A stretch of DNA of 64,000 bases from Candidatus Poribacteria bacterium (GTDB lineage Bacteria > Poribacteria > WGA-4E > PCPOR2b), in contig JAJECO010000053.1 in assembly GCA_022822005.1 (NCBI GenBank), positions 124,001 to 188,000 on the forward strand, read 5' to 3'. Position numbers and translations under genes: made by a program. Below the pieces are notes generated by a model. That model did no database searches. It was not told where the DNA came from and worked only from the letters and a program-made list of their open reading frames with translations. This document shows, piece by piece, positions 17,930-26,094 of the stretch (position 1 is its first letter; every line of letters begins with the position of its first letter).

Positions 17930-18013
17930 CCTAGAACCTCCTATTCCGCTTTGAGATCTCGTCATTCCTTTAAGTGACGCTGGAGCCTTGCAGCACGATC
18001 TCATGACACAGGC

Positions 18014-18745
18014 TCAAGGTAAGTCGAGAAATGAATACGGGTCAATTCCTGCACCTTCTAAAGGGACAACTTTTACCCAACTCGGTTGTGTTCCATTCTC
18101 TACTGATTCCTCGTATTGTCCTAGATCGCCATGGCAAGAAAACTTACTTAGGTATCTGTTACCTTCGTCGTCGGTTTGCCATTCGACGTAGACGGTATCA
18201 TCGTAGTGTGGAATGACACCATCCTGCTCGTTGTAGGTGGCAGCGGTTACTTTAGTCCCTTGATTCCAGAGTTTGATTAGCACTCGCTCGATAAGTTCAT
18301 GTCCAATACTTTCGTATCCGTCATAGTAGAGTTTTTCGATGTTGTCCCATACGTCCTGCTCTGGATAATCATGTGGAATCTCAGGATATGGGCCTAAACC
18401 GTATAGGGATTCACGAGGCGGAGTAACTTCTGAGGTTAAGGTCTGCTTTTCCGCCTCTGTCAACTCCGCGAGGAGATCCTCAATGGATAGTTCCCATGAC
18501 GGTGTGATCTCTGATTCTAACTGAGTTTGTTTGGTTTCAATGGGTTCCGGGAGTTCGCTGAAATCAAGTGCTGGTGGCGTGTAGTGTTGACTTGGTGTGT
18601 ATGCTAAGGGTTCAGGTGTCTCAACGACAACGGTTTCACCGTAGTAATAGTGACTGCCGAGGTATGCACCCACAACGATGAGCACGCCGATTACGATTGA
18701 TCCAATAAGCATGGGTTCACGTATAAGGTCAAATAGCGTTTTCAT
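18014..18745 (-). CDS. Single-pass membrane-anchored protein of unknown function
   Basis: 243 residues: one transmembrane helix (about 13-33), a Pro/Glu/Thr-rich linker to about residue 110, then a globular C-terminal domain of some 125 residues with DVWDNIEKLYYDGYESIG and DTVYVEWQTDDEGNRYLSKF. No family recognised. AGGAGA lies upstream of the ATG. It follows the short metallophosphatase-like gene by about 50 nt on the same strand. Confidence 0.65.
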   Translation of the reverse strand: MKTLFDLIREPMLIGSIVIGVLIVVGAYLGSHYYYGETVVVETPEPLAYTPSQHYTPPALDFSELPEPIETKQTQLESEITPSWELSIEDLLAELTEAEKQTLTSEVTPPRESLYGLGPYPEIPHDYPEQDVWDNIEKLYYDGYESIGHELIERVLIKLWNQGTKVTAATYNEQDGVIPHYDDTVYVEWQTDDEGNRYLSKFSCHGDLGQYEESVENGTQPSWVKVVPLEGAGIDPYSFLDLP

Positions 18746-18794
18746 GACGAGTCTCCTGTAGGTTGTGGAGACACCCGAAGGAGTCCTCGGTTAG

Positions 18795-19361
18795 TCAGAG
18801 TCGCCGAAGGCAGATGCTAACCCTTGATTGGGAGAGCACTCCTATAATCGCTATCTGTATCTGGCTGCCGTGGAGATTGACTGTGTGAAGCACAAAGGGT
18901 TGAAAGACTCGGCTTTCTCCGTGAAACAGATTTGCAGATAGAAACGGAATCCCCGACGCCTCTTGTAAATACTTCAATCGATCTATACCCAGCAGCAAAT
19001 CTCGGTCTCCAATGTTATAGACGGTGTAACCCATCTCTTTTAGGGCGGCAAACCCAATCTCTGCCCTCAATTCCGATTGGCGGGTTGCGTCCTCAATCAG
19101 ATCGCCGTTGGCAACCGGTACGAGTGTGTTGCCTTTGGCCCCAAGCTGTTGAATTACGCTGTCCCGTCTGGGAAACCCACCGAGCTGCCCTTCTGCACAA
19201 CCACATGGTTCAAGATAGCCCAACTCCTCCCCACTGATCAGCAGCGTCAAGTTAGGTCCACATTCAACTCTGGTTGGACGCATGGATTGGGAACTAAACC
19301 CCAACCTTAGTACCAAACCGATTAGGGCTAAAATCAGAAAAGGGGAAATTATCTTTGCCAA
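18795..19361 (-). CDS. Short membrane-anchored metallophosphatase / 5'-nucleotidase-like protein, C-terminally truncated
   Basis: 188 residues from a TTG at 19361, preferred over the TTG at 19385 because GAGGAG sits 9 nt before it. After an N-terminal transmembrane helix comes GYLEPCGCAEGQLGGFPRRD (about residues 48-67), a hallmark of a UshA/5'-nucleotidase-like calcineurin-fold group, then VANGDLIED and a TVYNIGDRDLLLG segment. The protein stops shortly after QIQIAIIGVLS, so the second half of the phosphoesterase domain, with its histidine metal ligands, is absent. The last residues (SRVSICLRRL) look out of frame. Probably non-functional or a novel short form. Confidence 0.6.
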   Translation of the reverse strand: MAKIISPFLILALIGLVLRLGFSSQSMRPTRVECGPNLTLLISGEELGYLEPCGCAEGQLGGFPRRDSVIQQLGAKGNTLVPVANGDLIEDATRQSELRAEIGFAALKEMGYTVYNIGDRDLLLGIDRLKYLQEASGIPFLSANLFHGESRVFQPFVLHTVNLHGSQIQIAIIGVLSQSRVSICLRRL

Positions 19362-19392
19362 TGAGAATATCTCCTCTGTGGACAATGATTAC

Positions 19393-19590
19393 TCAATGAA
19401 TAGCAATTGAACTTACATAAACACCTAGGCAAGTTGTACCATGATCGGGGTGGAAACGGGACAGTTGAGCCAGTTCGTCAAAGTTTGTATTAATTTTTAA
19501 CAACTCACAGATCCGTAGCAAACTGTTGGGGCCGCAAGTTAGCAGAAGAATATCAGCCTCGGGTGGAGTGCTGTTCTTTGGTGGCTCACC
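19393..19590 (-). pseudogene. Fragment of a C39-like cysteine peptidase
   Basis: A 65-codon open frame between two genes of the array, with no ATG, GTG or TTG before the key residues. It reads ILLLTCGPNSLLRICELL, then FDELAQL and HGTTCLGVY. This is the N-terminal pattern of C39/papain-like peptidases: catalytic Cys in CGPxxL, a helix, an LDELAxL helix and a GTTxLG turn. The His-containing second half is missing. I read it as a decayed or internally deleted gene. Programmed frameshifting from the upstream gene, whose stop lies in AAGGTGAG, is a weaker alternative. Confidence 0.5.
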
Positions 19591-20638
19591 TTATTTCGAT
19601 GTGACCAAATTCAGGGGAGATAATTTCAGAAAGAGGTGAGATCCTTAAGTGCGGATGATTAAAATAAAACTGCCGATCAATCTGAAAAAAATTCTCAGGG
19701 AAGTCAACATTAAACGCTCCCTCTTTTACGAGCACTGTGGTGGTTCTCATAGGACTACCATCCGGTTTGTTATGGGTCTTGCGAATGACCATCGGAAACC
19801 AGATATCGTCTAACTTCTGAAAATGTTCATACCTGTTCTCCCACTCTACAACCGATTCTTTATCCTGTAGGAATTCCTCTTTACGGATACAGAAGTTCTT
19901 CTCCGCATCAATCCAGATTCTCATAAAGTCAAAAATCCCCATATCGATGTTTGTTTCCGACCCTTGAAATTCAAGAATGTAGCAATCGGCTCCCGCAACT
20001 CTCTCTTTCCCGACCAACCGTGCATTCGCAGGTACACGACGGGCAGGTGCTCCATAAGCATCAAAACGCAGAAAGCCCGCATTTTTACGGACATTGAAAA
20101 GCTCAAAAGAGAAATGCGGTGCCAATGCTTCAATTCTTTCAAGGGCCTCGGTCTGACCATCATAAGTGAGAATTTCAAGAAAACCCGCCCAGAAATATTC
20201 TGCCCTTTCACTGTATAAATCACTCTCTGTCAAATCCACCCGGGTCATCTTATATTGGTAAACTTTTGGTGAGGAAGCGACAACTTGGTCGAAGATTTGA
20301 AAGGCAAAATTTGACTCTTTAGTTTCTTTATATCCGCTGTATAGTTCCGCCGCAAACGGGATGGTCCTGAGCTGACGCTCCAATTCAGCTTTACCATCGC
20401 GTGCAAAATCCTTCAAAGTCTGCTCTCTTTCTTCTCGCATCCATGCCTGAATTTCTTCTGGCGACTTTTCAGCGGCGTAGTCAACTGTCACGATAGCCCT
20501 GACTTCCCCACTTCTGATACGATTGCGAGTCAGATTTACGCCATGAATCAACTCATCAAGCGTTAGGTCTTTAGAGAAACATAATGCACTCATGAAAAAG
20601 ATGGAGTAACATAGGATGTAGAAAAATAGTCGGGACAT
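19586..20638 (-). CDS. Exported LolA-like fold protein (second of two)
   Basis: About 350 residues from the ATG at 20638, which has GGAGAG upstream; the longer frame adds 35 residues that overlap the neighbouring gene and precede the signal peptide. Signal peptide: FFYILCYSIFFMSALCFS. The mature part opens with LTLDELIHGVNLTRNRIRSGEVRAIV and ends with an FNVDFPENFFQIDR phrase, an arrangement like the protein at 15881-16825. Between them lie ADCYILEFQG and IWFPMVIRKTHNKPDG strands typical of LolA/LppX-like half barrels. Ligand unknown. Confidence 0.65.
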   Translation of the reverse strand: MSRLFFYILCYSIFFMSALCFSKDLTLDELIHGVNLTRNRIRSGEVRAIVTVDYAAEKSPEEIQAWMREEREQTLKDFARDGKAELERQLRTIPFAAELYSGYKETKESNFAFQIFDQVVASSPKVYQYKMTRVDLTESDLYSERAEYFWAGFLEILTYDGQTEALERIEALAPHFSFELFNVRKNAGFLRFDAYGAPARRVPANARLVGKERVAGADCYILEFQGSETNIDMGIFDFMRIWIDAEKNFCIRKEEFLQDKESVVEWENRYEHFQKLDDIWFPMVIRKTHNKPDGSPMRTTTVLVKEGAFNVDFPENFFQIDRQFYFNHPHLRISPLSEIISPEFGHIEIR

Positions 20639-20696
20639 AAAATCTCTCCTGAAAATGTATTTCCTAAGGTATTTCCAAGTCCTGAAGTGTCTTAGC

Positions 20697-21374
20697 TTAC
20701 AAACCTGCTTTCCAAGATTGATACGCTGCCTCGTGTTTGTCATGAAATTCTGTCATAGAAATTCCATACTTGTCCGCTAACTTCTCATACGCGTTATCAA
20801 TTTCACGTTGCTTCTCGTGAAATTCATTGAGTATAGGGACCAGCTCATTCTGTTGTTCGGTAAGTGACTTAAAGTCTTCATCCAGTTGCTGAGCAATTTG
20901 CTTGCCCTCTGTTGTGCCCATCGCTTCAGTAATTTCAAAAATGGCACGCCTCAGCTCAACAAAATCCTTAAAAAAGGGTTCCTCTTCTTGATTCAGTTTT
21001 TGCCGTCGATCGTCCAACTGTTTGACATCTATGAAAAGAGCTTCCAGTTCTGGACTACTTTGTTCTTCAGAAGGATTCGCTTCCAATTCCTCAAAACCCT
21101 CTGTATTGAAAGTAACTCCGGTCTCTTCCAATGCCGTATTTTCGGAAGTCTTCTCAGACACTTCCCACTCTTCCTCAGTCGATTCTGGGGTTGAGTGTTT
21201 CGGGGCTGAAGACTGAAAAAGACTGTTGGCCCCCCGAGCACCAATTAAAGGTGCTTCCGGTTCCACTTCTTGTAGATTTTTGTCTGCGATATGCAGTTGA
21301 TAACTGGTATAGATGTAATACACAATTGAACTCAACAGCACGAGGCATGAAAAAGCCAAGAATTTCCGTTCCAT
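20697..21374 (-). CDS. Membrane-anchored coiled-coil protein of unknown function
   Basis: 225 residues: transmembrane helix at the start (about 5-24), an acidic Ser/Glu-rich linker (about 50-105), then charged heptad-like helices (LDDRRQKLNQEEEPFFKDF, IAQQLDEDFKSLTEQQNEL, FHEKQREIDNAYEKLADKY) that probably form a coiled coil. No enzyme motif. AGGAGGAGA precedes the ATG. It lies 34 nt after the SUMF1-fold gene and precedes the LolA-like gene, all in one direction. Confidence 0.65.
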   Translation of the reverse strand: MERKFLAFSCLVLLSSIVYYIYTSYQLHIADKNLQEVEPEAPLIGARGANSLFQSSAPKHSTPESTEEEWEVSEKTSENTALEETGVTFNTEGFEELEANPSEEQSSPELEALFIDVKQLDDRRQKLNQEEEPFFKDFVELRRAIFEITEAMGTTEGKQIAQQLDEDFKSLTEQQNELVPILNEFHEKQREIDNAYEKLADKYGISMTEFHDKHEAAYQSWKAGL

Positions 21375-21407
21375 ATTCTCCTCCTTATGAAAGTGTTGCG
21401 AGCCCCT

Positions 21408-22235
21408 TTACTTATCAGTTACGTCCTGAGCACAACGAAATCCGACATTATAGGCTCTGCGATCTGCCTTATCGCAATGCCGATAAAAGGTTCGGAGTTG
21501 AAGCCGAATTGAATTCCATCCCCCGCCACGCAAAGCCCGATATTCTCCCCCATCTGGTCCTTTTGGGTTTTGCCGTGAACTTTGTGGATAGCAATCTTCA
21601 CTATACCAATCCGCACACCATTCCCATACGCTGCCCGCCATATCGAGCGCGCCATAAGGGCTCGCTCCGCTTGGAAAACTGCCAATTCCCAAAATCTTTT
21701 CGTGATGTGGAAAATAGTTGAGGCGAGAAAAATCCATCTTATTTCCCCACGGATAGGTACGTTCATCTGTTCCCCTTGCAGCTTTCTCCCACTCCGCTTC
21801 GGTCGGGAGTCTTTTTCCCGCCCAAGTCGCGTAAGCATAGGCTTCATACCAACTCACGCCAATCACCGGATGGTCTGGTTCCATTGACACTGAATTCTGA
21901 CCATGATGTAGTGGAGTTTTTATCTGATGGTTCTGGATAAAATTCCAACCCGCCGCTGTCCAAAGTTTCCGGTTTTGGTATCCACCGTCAACGATAAATG
22001 CCTCAAATTGGGCGTTGGTGACTTCGTGTTTATCAATATAGAAGACATCTAAATAGACCTGATGCGCGGGTTTCTGATCCGCGTTTGTCCCCTCAGAATC
22101 TGTTCCCATGATGAACTCACCCGCAGGAATTAAAACCATATCTTCGGGAGCCTCTGAAGCAATTGAAAAATGTTCACACACTGCAAGCACCGTCAGCATC
22201 AAACCAACGGTCAAACACCTTGCACATTTTCTCAT
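21408..22235 (-). CDS. Exported SUMF1/formylglycine-generating-enzyme-fold protein without the copper-binding cysteines
   Basis: 275 residues from the ATG at 22235 (AGGAGG upstream) with a signal peptide (CLTVGLMLTVLAVCEHFSIAS). The FGE-sulfatase fold is clear: MVLIPAGEFIMGTD, VTNAQFEAF, HPVIGVSWYEAYAYATWAGK, RLPTEAEWEKAARG, YPWGN, MAGSVWEWCADWY, LRGGGWNS and NVGFRC. True formylglycine-generating enzymes carry a Cys-x4-Cys pair just after the RGGSW-like motif; here that stretch reads WNSIRLQLR and has neither. It is therefore unlikely to activate the Cys-type sulfatases in this window and may instead be a binding or structural member. Confidence 0.82.
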   Translation of the reverse strand: MRKCARCLTVGLMLTVLAVCEHFSIASEAPEDMVLIPAGEFIMGTDSEGTNADQKPAHQVYLDVFYIDKHEVTNAQFEAFIVDGGYQNRKLWTAAGWNFIQNHQIKTPLHHGQNSVSMEPDHPVIGVSWYEAYAYATWAGKRLPTEAEWEKAARGTDERTYPWGNKMDFSRLNYFPHHEKILGIGSFPSGASPYGALDMAGSVWEWCADWYSEDCYPQSSRQNPKGPDGGEYRALRGGGWNSIRLQLRTFYRHCDKADRRAYNVGFRCAQDVTDK

Positions 22236-22281
22236 CACTGATATTCCTCCTTTTAAGTAATGCTGAATAACAACCAAATCC

Positions 22282-22850
22282 CTAGGCAAGCAACAAAACT
22301 CCCGTTCCCAACTTCATGGGCATCAGATGCCGTTGCAGCACACCACCGAGCTGCCCCGAGGTCGTTCCCCAATACACAAACCCAAACACCACCAGCAGCG
22401 GTACGATAAACATCAGATTATACAGAATCAGGTACGCCAGCGCATGACCCCGCATCCCCCCAACACCCATTACAAAGGTAATCGTCGGCAAATAGACCTG
22501 CCCCGTGCAAACCAACTCCAACACAGAGATTGCGAACCCTATGACCAACGCACCGATAATTACCCCCGATGTCCGCGTCTGCTCGCGGATCGCTTTGTGG
22601 ATACGCTGCTTCAACGACTTGGGCAGCTGCAATGTAATCTCTTTTACCTTCCCCTGCTTTGCTTTATAAACGTCGTACAGACTCAAAAACGCCAGTGCAA
22701 ACGTCCCAATCGCAGCAAGCAGATAAACACACTTGGCAAGGACCGAAAATTCGTTGAGAAAGGAGAGAACTTGAGCAGTCCCGTCCCCAAGAGCAGGTAC
22801 GTCACAAACACGGCTGCGGCGAATGCACCTTCTGTACTAGCAATTACCGC
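22282..22850 (-). pseudogene. CcdA/DsbD-like thiol-disulfide transporter remnant
   Basis: Two frames together read as a CcdA/DsbD-type membrane protein. The upstream frame gives AFAAAVFVTYLLLGTGLLK. The downstream frame continues with VLSFLNEFSVLAKCVYLL, then SLYDVYKAKQGKVKEITLQL and the Cys-bearing helix LELVCTGQVYLPTI. They are joined by a missing base at about 22770-22772 (AAGTT where AAGGTT would restore the frame). A second disruption near 22830 (about five extra bases) and loss of the N-terminal helix with its Cys mean the gene is dead. It lies at the upstream end of the exported-protein array. Confidence 0.65.
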
Positions 22851-22860
22851 GCCAAAATAA

Positions 22861-23596
22861 ACAACAGCGTCCCAAAACCGGTATAAAGTTTTTAACGGAG
22901 AGCGCTTAAAAAGCAACCGCAGCGATTAGAACAGTTATATCGGACGATAAATTTGCTATATTACAAGCTGAAGGGTGTAACTCCTACTGTTTATTGTTGA
23001 TTTGAGTGGACTTTCATCACATTTTTATCACTTCTCATGTTCTGGTCCTGTAACTTCGCCATTTTTGGCGACGCGAATTTCGCATCATGGAGGCAAATTG
23101 CCCCTAAAGCCTTGTGGCCACTGGGTTTGACAGCTTCGCCATTTTTGGCGACGCAAATTCTCATTATCGCGGTCAATTCTCCCCTAAAGCCTTGTGGCCA
23201 TTGAGTTTGACAGCTTCGCCATTTTTGGCGACGCAAATTCTTGATGATGTGCTGTCATTGTCGCTGAGTTGGTGGATTGTTGTACGAACGGTTTACATGG
23301 CATCGCTTTCGCCAAGTAGCATAGAATACCTCCTATGAAGATGAAGTCATGCCAAGCAATTTCTCGTTTCGGGCTCATCAAGACTCAAAGATAGATAGGT
23401 AGGATTATACAATCAATGGTGCTAGTTTAATGCGAGGGCATGAATCGGTTTTCGTAATTCTATCGTTAATCGGCGTAACAAACCATATTCGATTAACCAA
23501 TGTAGATTTTTTCACACAATCGTTCTGTTGGATAGATGATAAAGTTAGGGGAAAAATAGACAAGATATCAGCTTATTTCCGGGAGGGTATGCAGGG
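22861..23596. other. Gene-free region holding the 80-bp tandem repeat
   Basis: No supported gene apart from the repeat at 23054-23240 and a 9-codon minus-strand frame (23293-23322, MLLGESDAM) with a perfect AGGAGG before it. The frames crossing the repeat are not coding: the 80-base period is not a multiple of three. Confidence 0.5.
23054..23240. repeat. 80-bp tandem direct repeat, about 2.3 copies
   Basis: The motif CTTCGCCATTTTTGGCGA starts at 23054, 23134 and 23214, an exact 80-base period. Each unit also carries CCCCTAAAGCCTTGTGGCCA near its end. CGCCA/TGGCG within the motif can form a 5-bp hairpin with a T-rich loop. The array lies in the gap between the CcdA remnant and the SGNH hydrolase. 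Confidence 0.9.
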
Positions 23597-24325
23597 ATGA
23601 AAAAGGATTGGTGGGCAAAAGAGTTTCAGAAGCTAGTTACCATTGGAGAGAGTACAACCGCTGGTGGTTGGTCTAGCATTCGCGAGCGGTGTTGGGCAAA
23701 TCAGTTGGCGCAACTCATCAACGAGTTTCAGCGTGTCCCTGTGGAGTTGGTCAATGTGGGTATCGGTGCGAACCTGATCTCGACCAAAGGTCCCGCCTAT
23801 CTCGAATCCGATCGAAATCCTCCCGCCAACGAGCGCATCGACAGACACGTTATCAAGAACAACCCAGATTTATTGGTCATTTCGTATGGACTCAACGATG
23901 CACGCGGCGGCACACCCATTGACCTCTTTTGCACCGAGATGCGCGACATCATCCAGCGTGTACGGGAGCAAATTCAGCCGTTAATCGTCTTACCTGGTCC
24001 GTATTACATGACCGACTTTACTGCTGGCGGTGAACGCTGGAGTCACGCAGATCTCGATCTCTTCTATCGTTACAACGATGCGATCAAAGGGGTTGCCGAT
24101 GCGTGCGACTGTCTTTTCGTTGACCTGCTGGGGTCATACCGCGATGCGGACTGGCTCGTCCACCATGACGGCGTACATGCCAACGATCTCGGACACCGCA
24201 TTGTGGCAAACAAGATCTTTGAGGTGTTAGCCTCCAACTGCTCCGGGTTGGCTCTGGAAACGAAAACGTTAGAAGCGCACATCCCGCCGTGGCGCGACGA
24301 ATCCGTGCTCCGAGGCGTGAAATAA
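23597..24325 (+). CDS. SGNH/GDSL-family hydrolase
   Basis: A 242-residue esterase-like enzyme. Block I is TIGESTTAGG (catalytic Ser in GES rather than GDS), block II is NVGIGAN with the oxyanion Gly, block III is SYGLNDA with the Asn, and block V is HHDGVHANDLGH with the catalytic Asp/His pair. No signal peptide. Families of this kind remove acetyl groups or other esters from carbohydrates or lipids; the substrate is not evident. GGGAGGG lies upstream. It converges with the GH-like gene at 24376. Confidence 0.85.
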   Translation: MKKDWWAKEFQKLVTIGESTTAGGWSSIRERCWANQLAQLINEFQRVPVELVNVGIGANLISTKGPAYLESDRNPPANERIDRHVIKNNPDLLVISYGLNDARGGTPIDLFCTEMRDIIQRVREQIQPLIVLPGPYYMTDFTAGGERWSHADLDLFYRYNDAIKGVADACDCLFVDLLGSYRDADWLVHHDGVHANDLGHRIVANKIFEVLASNCSGLALETKTLEAHIPPWRDESVLRGVK

Positions 24326-24375
24326 AAGCCTACCCCTTCCTCAATGACACCTTCTGGACGGAGGGTCATGGGGTT

Positions 24376-26043
24376 TCAGGGACACCGATATTCTACATGT
24401 GCCTCGACTTTTTCCACGGTCATCGCTTCCCCTTGCGAATCCCGGTCCGTAACTCGGAGGCCAATCAAATTGATACCCACCGCAAATAGCTTCGGATTTG
24501 TGTCGAAGACAAACCAACCGGAATTGAGAGTCGCCCTATCCAACAGCACACCGTTGAGACGCACTTCGAGCCGATCAATGATATTCCTTCGCGCCGGTGA
24601 AGTGAACAACTGCAGCCGATCCCAGAAAGGATTGATAGACACAGCGTCAATTTTCTGACCCTCCGGCAGATTTTCTATCTCCGGATCGGAAAGCAGGATG
24701 CGAAGGGTCAATCGCTCAATCCGTTCCGCTTCAGCGGTGAAATCATCCGAGACGCGAAGCCTAATCAGCGTGTCAACCAATCCTAAGTTATCTAAGGTGA
24801 TGGGCAGCTGTCCCAGCATGTTCGTGTTCTGGTAACTGAACCGCGGGGTCTGCCACTCGTTGACGTTGGCGCCACCGGATCCACCGCCGCCCCGGCGCTG
24901 GACGACGAAATGTTTGTCTAAATATTTCAGTTTTTTCGGATCGCCAAGTTCACCATATGCCTGCTGATACACAGGAATCATCCGCGTACCGTCAAAGTAG
25001 GCACCGTGTGTCTTAACGTTCAGCCCCCGGGCAACTTCGGACGGTGCGACACCCCAATTGAAGGTCTGAATTGCGTCCACCCCCTGCTGCCACCAGTTAG
25101 CAACGACACCGCGCCACACTTCGATTGGAGGCCAGGAATAACCATCCGTGCAGTGATGGTCGTCGAGCGTTCCAAAGATTTGAATCGGCTTGTCACCGAC
25201 GATGGCACGAAACTGATCAATCGCCAGTTCATACGATCGCACACCCAAGACCAGAAAGTCAACGAGATGCTCACGTACCCACGTTTCTACGTCGAGCCCG
25301 TCGAAATGACAGCCGATGAGATTATCTGGGATGCGCGCCACCAGCAAAACAGGTCGTCCACGCTTCTGCTCCACTTCAAGTGTTTCTTGTCGAACCCGGC
25401 AAAGAAATTCTGTGATATTCTCACGCTGCTCCCATTGATGCCCCGGCGGTGTCTGGATAGGCCCGCGTGCAAAATCGATCTCCAATCCATCGAAATTGTA
25501 CCGCTCCACCAGTTCTCGGCAGATAGCGACCTTGTAATCGCGCACACCCGGCACAGCAAAGTTCCAGAGCGGCTGCTCCCACTCACCTGTAATCAGCCAA
25601 TCGGGATGCGCTTCCGCCAATTCACGATGCTCGGTATATGGATCCTCGTTAAGTCGATAGGTATAGAAGCATTCGAGACCCCGTTTCTTCGTTTCCTCGA
25701 TATAAACCTCGGCGATGTTGACCCCATCATCCAACCATTGCTGGAAAATTTTGACGCGTTCCGGGGTTATATATTTTGGCACGGACGGACTTGTCTCGTC
25801 TATTAGGGGGCGTCCTTTCAATGGGAAGGTATTATCAAATGACCACCACTGTGCGTCAATGTGACTCTCCGGTGCATCGGCAAATGCGAATTCATACGCC
25901 ATGATCTGCTCGACGGTCAGCCCCTGTTCAACGGCACACAATAACCCGTCTACTTGGTGGTTCACAACGATTCGCCGTTTCCGATTGACGGCGGCGAGAT
26001 GCTCCGGCGAGAGCCTGAAAGCGTAGTTAGTAGCATCGTTCAT
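24376..26043 (-). CDS. Glycoside-hydrolase-like TIM-barrel protein with C-terminal beta domain (paralogue A)
   Basis: 555 residues without a signal peptide. The first 370 or so look like a GH10-like/GHL10 barrel: VYIEETKKRGLECFYTYRLN, ELVERYNFDGLEIDFARGP, the phrase LLVARIPDNL, and LGVRSYELAIDQF. The acidic residues in DGLEIDF lie where such barrels carry catalytic carboxylates. A beta-sandwich of about 150 residues follows (LEVRLNGVLLDRATL). The gene at 59877 has the same architecture and related motifs, so the two are paralogues. Substrate unknown; carbohydrate is likely. Confidence 0.65.
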   Translation of the reverse strand: MNDATNYAFRLSPEHLAAVNRKRRIVVNHQVDGLLCAVEQGLTVEQIMAYEFAFADAPESHIDAQWWSFDNTFPLKGRPLIDETSPSVPKYITPERVKIFQQWLDDGVNIAEVYIEETKKRGLECFYTYRLNEDPYTEHRELAEAHPDWLITGEWEQPLWNFAVPGVRDYKVAICRELVERYNFDGLEIDFARGPIQTPPGHQWEQRENITEFLCRVRQETLEVEQKRGRPVLLVARIPDNLIGCHFDGLDVETWVREHLVDFLVLGVRSYELAIDQFRAIVGDKPIQIFGTLDDHHCTDGYSWPPIEVWRGVVANWWQQGVDAIQTFNWGVAPSEVARGLNVKTHGAYFDGTRMIPVYQQAYGELGDPKKLKYLDKHFVVQRRGGGGSGGANVNEWQTPRFSYQNTNMLGQLPITLDNLGLVDTLIRLRVSDDFTAEAERIERLTLRILLSDPEIENLPEGQKIDAVSINPFWDRLQLFTSPARRNIIDRLEVRLNGVLLDRATLNSGWFVFDTNPKLFAVGINLIGLRVTDRDSQGEAMTVEKVEAHVEYRCP

Positions 26044-26094
26044 CTGCTGTCCGTCCCCCTAATCGCTTGGCAGCCTGCTCACTCAGGAGGTCCT

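Noticed and set aside
21408-22235. Functional formylglycine-generating enzyme for the sulfatases
   Set aside because: The Cys pair required for copper binding and oxidation is missing after the RGGGW motif.
22991-23236. 81-residue minus-strand ORF across the 80-bp repeats with repeating peptide phrases
   Set aside because: The period is 80 bases, so the repeats fall in different frames; the apparent protein repetition is a by-product of the DNA repeat.
23054-23240. CRISPR array
   Set aside because: Units are directly adjacent with an 80-base period and near-identical throughout; there are no unique spacers and no cas genes.
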